DNA of 35,204 bases from an uncultured Lachnospiraceae bacterium (lineage in GTDB: Bacteria; Bacillota; Clostridia; Lachnospirales; Lachnospiraceae): the NCBI GenBank assembly GCA_902799015.1, contig CADBZI010000018.1, forward strand, positions 1 through 35,204. Reading direction: 5' to 3'. The translations under genes were made by a program, and so were the position numbers. Below, piece after piece: positions 30,986 through 35,204 of the stretch. Each line of letters starts with the position of its first letter. Positions within the stretch are counted from its first letter, which is position 1. Under the pieces are notes generated by a model. It saw nothing but the letters and a program-made list of their open reading frames with translations. It was not told where the DNA came from and ran no database searches.

Positions 30986-31723
30986 ATGCTCGAACTGAGG
31001 AATGTTTCATTTGCGGTAAATGATACAGAAGAGAAGGAGATCGTACGCAACCTCAGCCTGACGGTGGAGAGTGGTAAATTTGTGGTGATCACCGGACCGA
31101 ATGGAGGAGGAAAGTCTACCCTGGCGAAGCTGATCGCCGGGATTGAGAAGCCGACGGAGGGACAGATCTTTCTGGACGGAGAGGATATTACCGGCCTGAG
31201 CGTCACGGAGCGTGCGAAGCTGGGAATCGGATATGCATTTCAGCAGCCGGTCAAATTCAAGGGAATCCGGGTGTTTGACCTTCTGAAAATTGCGTCCGGA
31301 CAAGCCATTTCGGTGAATGAAGCCTGTGTTTATCTGTCTGAGGTCGGATTGTGTGCGAAGGATTACATTGAACGTGAAGTGAATGCGTCTCTTTCCGGCG
31401 GCGAGCTGAAGCGAATCGAGATTGCGACCGTTCTCGCCCGAAAGACGAAGCTTTCGGTCTTTGATGAACCGGAAGCAGGAATTGACCTGTGGAGCTTTCA
31501 GAATCTGGTCCGGATTTTTGAAAAGCTGCAGAAGGAAACCCAGGACAGCTCGATTCTTGTGATTTCCCATCAGGAGAGGATCCTGGAGATCGCGGACGAA
31601 ATCATTGTTCTGAGCGGTGGAACGGTCGAGCAGATGGGAACCAGAGATGAGATACTGCCAAAGATTCTCGGAACGGAAGCAGCTGCGTCTTCCTGTGCGA
31701 GACTGAGTGACAGGAGGGATTGA
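30986..31723 (+). CDS. sufC: SufC-like ATPase of a two-gene Fe-S assembly pair
   Basis: Soluble ABC-type ATPase of 245 residues. Walker A is GPNGGGKST (37-45), the signature is SLSGGELKR (L136), and Walker B is FDEPEAGID (D160-E161). The SufC-specific KRIEIATVLAR and the short length separate it from membrane transporters, and no permease gene is nearby. SufC drives conformational change in the SufB/SufD scaffold during Fe-S cluster assembly. The following gene encodes a short SufB/D-like protein 1 bp downstream. ATAGGAGGAG precedes ATG 30986; an in-frame ATG at 30941 is rejected because it lacks a ribosome site. Confidence 0.9.
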   Translation: MLELRNVSFAVNDTEEKEIVRNLSLTVESGKFVVITGPNGGGKSTLAKLIAGIEKPTEGQIFLDGEDITGLSVTERAKLGIGYAFQQPVKFKGIRVFDLLKIASGQAISVNEACVYLSEVGLCAKDYIEREVNASLSGGELKRIEIATVLARKTKLSVFDEPEAGIDLWSFQNLVRIFEKLQKETQDSSILVISHQERILEIADEIIVLSGGTVEQMGTRDEILPKILGTEAAASSCARLSDRRD

Positions 31724-31724
31724 T

Positions 31725-32651
31725 ATGCTGCAGATGGATGAGATACAGAAGAGACTTCTCAGTGAGGTGTCCGGACTCCATGATGTTCCGACCGGCGCAT
31801 ATAATCTGCGTGCAAACGGTGTTTCCGCAGGACGGCAGAGCACGGCAAACATAGAGATCGAGTCCAAAAAGGATGTCAGCGGGCTGGAGATTGCCGTGAA
31901 GGACGGGACAAAGAATGAAAGCATTCACATTCCGGTCGTGCTCAGCCAGAGCGGAATGTCAGAGACCGTTTACAATGACTTTCATGTCGGGGCGGATTGT
32001 GATGTCCTGATCATCGCAGGCTGCGGAATTGATAACTGCGGCAGCCAGAACTCGGAACATGACGGGATCCACCGGTTCTGGATCGGTAAGAATTCGAAGG
32101 TGAAATATGTGGAGAAGCACTATGGCTCCGGAGACGGAAGCGGAAAACGAATTCTGAATCCGGTGACAGAAGTCTACATGGAGGATGGAAGCTCCATGGA
32201 GATGGAGATGGTACAGATCAAGGGCGTTGATTCCACAGACCGCCGGACAAAGGCCGAATTGGGTGCGGATTGCCATCTTGTGGTGCGTGAAAGACTGATG
32301 ACGCATGGTGTGCAGGAAGCAATCAGCGTATATGAAGTAAACCTGAACCGGGACGGATCCAGTGCGGATATCGTTTCCAGGGGTGTTGCGAGGGACCGTT
32401 CTTACCAGAAACTTGATCTGAAGATCGTCGGAAATGCGGTCTGCAGCGGACATACGGAATGTGATTCGATCATCATGGATGAAGGACGGATTCTGGCGGT
32501 TCCGTCCCTGGAGGCGAACAGCGTCGAGGCGGCTCTGATCCACGAGGCTGCAATCGGAAAGATTGCCGGAGAGCAGCTGACGAAACTGATGACGCTGGGC
32601 CTGACACAGGCAGAGGGGGAAGAACAGATCATCAACGGATTCCTCCGCTGA
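31725..32651 (+). CDS. sufB: Short SufB/SufD-like Fe-S assembly scaffold
   Basis: Protein of 308 residues with the right-handed beta-helix and C-terminal helical region of SufB/SufD: VSRGVARDRSYQKLDLKIVG, then ECDSIIMDEGRILAVPSLEA, and the helical HEAAIGKIAGEQLTKLMTLG. It is much shorter than a usual SufB (about 470 residues) and lacks the long N-terminal part. This matches the minimal two-component SufBC-like (SMS) type thought to be ancestral and present in some anaerobes. SufS, SufU, SufA and SufD genes are absent here. GGAGGG lies upstream of ATG 31725. It is tightly coupled to the SufC-like gene and probably also co-transcribed with trmD. Confidence 0.88.
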   Translation: MLQMDEIQKRLLSEVSGLHDVPTGAYNLRANGVSAGRQSTANIEIESKKDVSGLEIAVKDGTKNESIHIPVVLSQSGMSETVYNDFHVGADCDVLIIAGCGIDNCGSQNSEHDGIHRFWIGKNSKVKYVEKHYGSGDGSGKRILNPVTEVYMEDGSSMEMEMVQIKGVDSTDRRTKAELGADCHLVVRERLMTHGVQEAISVYEVNLNRDGSSADIVSRGVARDRSYQKLDLKIVGNAVCSGHTECDSIIMDEGRILAVPSLEANSVEAALIHEAAIGKIAGEQLTKLMTLGLTQAEGEEQIINGFLR

Positions 32652-32672
32652 ATGTTGGAACGGGACAGATCG

Positions 32673-33350
32673 ATGAAGATTTCAATCCTGACGATTTTTC
32701 CGGAGATGTTTCACGACTTCATGAAAGAGCCGGTGATCGCGAGAGCGATTGAGAAAGAGGCGGTCCGTCTGGAGCTCGTGGACATCCGCCTTTTTGCCGG
32801 CGGGAGCTTTCGGCATATCGATGACGACTCCTACGGAGGCGGAGCAGGGATGGTGATGCGCTGCGGACCTGTGCTGGACGCGCTGGAAACGGTGCGCACT
32901 CCAGGCAGCTATACTGCGGTCCTGACGCCGGCAGGACGGCGTTACACGCAGAAACAGGCGCATGCATTTGCGAAGATGGAGCATCTCATTCTGATCTGCG
33001 GTCATTATGAAGGATTGGATGAGCGGATCCTGAATCACGCGGACGGCGTATTCACAATCGGTGACTACGTGCTGACCGGCGGAGAGCTTCCCGCAAAGGT
33101 GGTATGTGATTCCGTGATCCGCCTGCTGCCCAGCGTTCTCAGGCAGCAGGCAACGCAGGAGGAGTCCTTTGAGCAGGGGATCCTGGAGTATCCCCAGTAT
33201 ACAAAGCCTGCCGACTGGAAAGGCGAAAAGGTTCCGGAGGTTTTACTTTCCGGGAATCACGCACGGATCCGGGCATGGAGACACCAGGAAGCGCTGCGGA
33301 TCACACGTGAAAGAAGACCGGATCTTCTGGACTCCTCAGAAAGAACATAA
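32673..33350 (+). CDS. trmD: tRNA (guanine-37-N1)-methyltransferase
   Basis: SPOUT-fold methyltransferase of 225 residues that makes m1G37 in tRNAs with G36, preventing +1 frameshifts. It has ISILTIFPEMF at the start, DDDSYGGGAGMVM, and the trefoil-knot SAM site ICGHYEGLDER and TIGDYVLTGGELPA, followed by SNHxxIRxWRxxEAL-type C-terminal residues. It is slightly shorter at the C-terminus than common TrmD (about 240-250). The ATG at 32673 starts directly at the family's MKISILTIF; an ATG seven codons earlier is less likely. It sits 21 bp after the SufB-like gene, without rpsP, rimM or rplS, its usual neighbours. Confidence 0.93.
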   Translation: MKISILTIFPEMFHDFMKEPVIARAIEKEAVRLELVDIRLFAGGSFRHIDDDSYGGGAGMVMRCGPVLDALETVRTPGSYTAVLTPAGRRYTQKQAHAFAKMEHLILICGHYEGLDERILNHADGVFTIGDYVLTGGELPAKVVCDSVIRLLPSVLRQQATQEESFEQGILEYPQYTKPADWKGEKVPEVLLSGNHARIRAWRHQEALRITRERRPDLLDSSERT

Positions 33351-33364
33351 AGAAGCGCATTCAG

Positions 33365-33405
33365 GAATGCCATCGGCGTACTCGCCGCAATGGACTCAGG
33401 CATTC
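33365..33405. other. Nested inverted repeats between convergent genes
   Basis: GAATGCC (33365-33371) and GGCATTC (33399-33405) enclose a CGGCG-TACT-CGCCG hairpin (33374-33387). They lie between trmD and the converging transglutaminase gene and run into the end of the latter. A T-run is missing, so terminator function is uncertain. Confidence 0.5.
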
Positions 33406-34292
33406 AGATAGCTGTACTGTCCGGAAGTCCATTCCCTGTACTTTCTTCCGGTTCCGGCATAAGTCTTCTTCCAGAAATCGCCCATTCCGCCATGCTCCAT
33501 GGAAGAATCAAATACGTACCATTTGCCTCCCATCATGATCTTTGTCCAGGAATGTAAATCCCAGTGCCCGTCCAGATACAAAAGCTCTCCGGCGATGGCC
33601 TTGACGTCTGTGTATCCGATGAACCTTGCCATGTAAGCCAGGGCAGCAGAGAAATTATAGCAGACACCGGAATGTGTCGTCAGCATCTCATATCCGTAAG
33701 TCACTCTCCAGTCCTTCTTGTAGGAGAAGGGGCGTTTTGTCACATAGGTGAAAGCCTTGCTGCACAGGTAGTCATAGCAGGCGCGCAGCTTCTTTTCCTT
33801 GGTCTGCGCATTGGTCACATGCTGGCTCACCGTCTGCCTTACCAGCTTATACAGCTTTCTGGAAGTCGCGGTCATGGATCCGTTCGGATTCACGTAATAA
33901 TCGTCGATGATGCTTCTTTTCTGGATGACTCCGTTGACGCAATAGCACAGTCCGCGGCCCTTGATGCTTGTCCAGCCCTGAGCACCGCTTCCGATAACAC
34001 CAAGCGCACCTTTCTTTTTGAAGTAATACTCCGTCTTTCCGATCTTGACAAGACCGGTCCGGAGGATTCCTCTCTTGGCCTTCTTTTTATAGAAGAAAAA
34101 TGCTTTTCCTCCAATGATCTTATGCCCGACTGCCATATTTCCCGCAGCGTCAAAATAATAGATCTTACCGCCGCGGTTGACCCATCCTGTCTGCGCAGCC
34201 ATTGCCTCCTGCGTGACAGACGGCAAAACAGGCGAAACGGTGAGCATCAACAAAGCAAGAACAAACAACAGACCTCTTCGTACCCTTTTCAT
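33396..34292 (-). CDS. Secreted transglutaminase-like protein with cell-wall-binding-type repeats
   Basis: Exported protein of 298 residues. It has a signal peptide (about 1-33, cut after EAMA), then three or four Gly/Tyr/Phe/Lys-rich repeats (about 36-125; WVNRGGKIYYFDAAGNMAVG, IIGGKAFFFYKK, VKIGKTEYYFKKKGALG) like choline- or glucan-binding wall repeats. The C-terminal transglutaminase-like domain (about 145-290) keeps a full Cys-His-Asp triad: C211 in HSGVCYNFS, H247 in DLHSWTKI and D262 in YVFDSS. In bacteria such domains are usually proteases or peptidases acting at the wall rather than cross-linkers. GGGAGGAGGAG lies upstream of the ATG. The gene has its own promoter. Confidence 0.87.
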   Translation of the reverse strand: MKRVRRGLLFVLALLMLTVSPVLPSVTQEAMAAQTGWVNRGGKIYYFDAAGNMAVGHKIIGGKAFFFYKKKAKRGILRTGLVKIGKTEYYFKKKGALGVIGSGAQGWTSIKGRGLCYCVNGVIQKRSIIDDYYVNPNGSMTATSRKLYKLVRQTVSQHVTNAQTKEKKLRACYDYLCSKAFTYVTKRPFSYKKDWRVTYGYEMLTTHSGVCYNFSAALAYMARFIGYTDVKAIAGELLYLDGHWDLHSWTKIMMGGKWYVFDSSMEHGGMGDFWKKTYAGTGRKYREWTSGQYSYLNA

Positions 34293-34347
34293 GATTTACA
34301 ACTCCTCCTCCCGTAATAAAACTTTGCAAGTCTGCATCGTAATCCTG

Positions 34348-34376
34348 AGTATAGCAGGAATCGACAGGTTTGTCAT
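34348..34376 (-). promoter_or_regulatory. Promoter of the transglutaminase-like gene
   Basis: On the minus strand ATGACA (34376-34371) and TATACT (34353-34348) are 17 bp apart, each one base from consensus. The boxes are identical to those of the pyk promoter. Confidence 0.7.
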
Positions 34377-34452
34377 TACGGTGAAGGAACCCTGTTATGC
34401 CGCAGGTACTGGCAGGGGTGTGACTTGTATCGGCGCTGCCGGCAACAATTCC

Positions 34453-34481
34453 TTGATAATAGCGGATGCTGTGAGTATAAT
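34453..34481 (+). promoter_or_regulatory. Promoter of the BI-1 family gene
   Basis: TTGATA (34453-34458) and a perfect TATAAT (34476-34481) are 17 bp apart. The predicted start near 34488 leaves a leader of only about 17 nt, just enough for the GAGGAGG ribosome site (34489-34495). Confidence 0.78.
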
Positions 34482-34504
34482 TGGGCAAGAGGAGGTAGAA
34501 TAAT

Positions 34505-35197
34505 ATGTTTAATATGTCAAAAGAAGCACGGGCAAAGAGAATGAACGTTGTTGTGAATCCCGGACAGGAGATCTCTCTTCGTGCTTATAACCTGATTCTG
34601 ACGGGTACTGTTCTGTACGGACTTGCCATCAATGCGCTGCTGTGCAGAGAATCGATTGTCAATTATGTTTTTAACAGAGTGAATCCGATTGTATTCTTTA
34701 TCCTGTATTTTGTCTGTGCATTCGGGGGAGTATTTCTTGCCCATAGGTCAGACCGGCCGGCGATCAGCTTTCTTGGCTATAACCTGATTGTGATCCCGAT
34801 GGGACTGACTGTCGGCATGGCAGTTGTGATGGGCGGATACAATCCTTCTGTGGTCTGGCATGCGGTGATTACCACTGCAGGAGTCACGGTGATTATGGTC
34901 GCGGCTGGCCTTCTGTTCCCGCAGTTTTTCGCAAAGATCGGTTCGATTCTGTTCTTTGGCCTGATCGGTGTGCTGCTCGGTTTCCTGGTTGCCATCTTTC
35001 TTCCGGGAGTCAACATGGCGTTTACGATTCTGTCGGCAGGATTGTTCTCTCTGTACATCGGTTATGATGTTTACCGGTCACAGCAATTCCCGCGCACGGT
35101 GGACAATGCCATCGACTGTGCGATTGATATCTATCTGGATATCATTAATCTCTTCCTTGACCTGCTCAGAATCTTCGGAAAGAGCAATGACTCATAA
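34505..35197 (+). CDS. Bax inhibitor-1 (BI-1/YccA) family membrane protein
   Basis: Integral membrane protein of 230 residues with seven predicted hydrophobic segments, the TMBIM/BI-1 pattern. The C-terminal signature is LFSLYIGYDVYRSQQFPR followed by an acidic helix pair with DCAIDIYLDIINLF, including the conserved Asp residues that act as a pH-sensitive latch in the bacterial homologue BsYetJ. YetJ behaves as a calcium leak channel, so calcium homeostasis is a reasonable but untested role here. The ATG at 34505 has GAGGAGG about 9 nt upstream; a second ATG at 34514 is possible. No neighbour helps define its function. Confidence 0.9.
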   Translation: MFNMSKEARAKRMNVVVNPGQEISLRAYNLILTGTVLYGLAINALLCRESIVNYVFNRVNPIVFFILYFVCAFGGVFLAHRSDRPAISFLGYNLIVIPMGLTVGMAVVMGGYNPSVVWHAVITTAGVTVIMVAAGLLFPQFFAKIGSILFFGLIGVLLGFLVAIFLPGVNMAFTILSAGLFSLYIGYDVYRSQQFPRTVDNAIDCAIDIYLDIINLFLDLLRIFGKSNDS

Positions 35198-35204
35198 TGT
35201 GTCA

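Noticed and set aside
34177-34503. 108-codon plus-strand open frame running up to the BI-1 gene
   Set aside because: It starts inside the transglutaminase gene on the opposite strand, overlaps the promoters of both genes and has no recognisable domain.

Overview
The window looks like a chromosomal segment of a low-GC-lineage Gram-positive, most likely a gut-type Clostridia / Lachnospiraceae member. That is inferred from the gene families and signals rather than from any marker gene: a CIRCE-controlled clpB, a TPP-riboswitch thiXYZ operon, BI-1 and cell-wall-repeat transglutaminase proteins, a two-gene SufCB-like pair, NusG-domain-II and ApbE proteins, and strong GGAGG ribosome sites with sigma-A-type promoters. 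I see no rRNA, tRNA, CRISPR array, transposase, integrase or phage gene. The segment is gene-dense and reads as ordinary core and metabolic DNA with a few local scars.

Layout. (1) 1-4804, plus strand: trmO, then a three-gene set of a short leucine-rich-repeat protein, a VWA/metallopeptidase-like protein and a MoxR-type AAA+ ATPase. (2) 4779-6277, minus strand: yigZ and murI, converging on and overlapping the ATPase gene. (3) 6456-9197: a bifunctional class A penicillin-binding protein, ending at a terminator shared with a small membrane protein on the minus strand. (4) 9899-12239: two secreted trigger-factor-like proteins. The first is a lipoprotein with an FKBP domain; the second is a paralogue from which the FKBP domain is missing. 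(5) 12282-15442: a TPP riboswitch with its terminator, then a thiamine-binding DUF77 protein and ThiX-ThiY-ThiZ, a pyrimidine-precursor salvage transporter. (6) 15470-22608: a sucrose/fructo-oligosaccharide locus with fructokinase, a LacI-type regulator, an ABC binding protein, two permeases and an intracellular GH32 hydrolase, punctuated by stem-loops and ending in a small remnant of a second binding-protein gene. (7) 22672-25383: clpB under a CIRCE/HrcA operator. (8) apbE, converging with pyk. (9) uraA, a NusG-domain-II protein and tcdA. (10) the SufC/SufB-like pair followed by trmD. (11) a secreted transglutaminase (minus strand) and a BI-1 family membrane protein.

How the genes work together. 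The sugar locus is a complete import-hydrolyse-phosphorylate route lacking only its ABC ATPase, which in such systems is usually a shared protein encoded elsewhere. The thi operon takes up a thiamine precursor when TPP is low. Three separate enzymes acting on tRNA position 37 (TrmO, TcdA, TrmD) lie in the window but in different operons.

The least ordinary items are: the LRR-VWA-MoxR set; the FKBP-deleted trigger-factor paralogue; three normally lipid-anchored protein types (ThiY, the sugar-binding protein, ApbE) without a lipobox cysteine; a roughly 35-residue insertion in the ATPase core of ThiZ; imperfect tandem duplications at 721-776 and 16510-16583; the binding-protein remnant at 22480-22545; and a CIRCE whose single mismatch coincides with the -35 box. 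I see no clear defence system or mobile element. All statements come from reading the sequence; no database or structure search was run.
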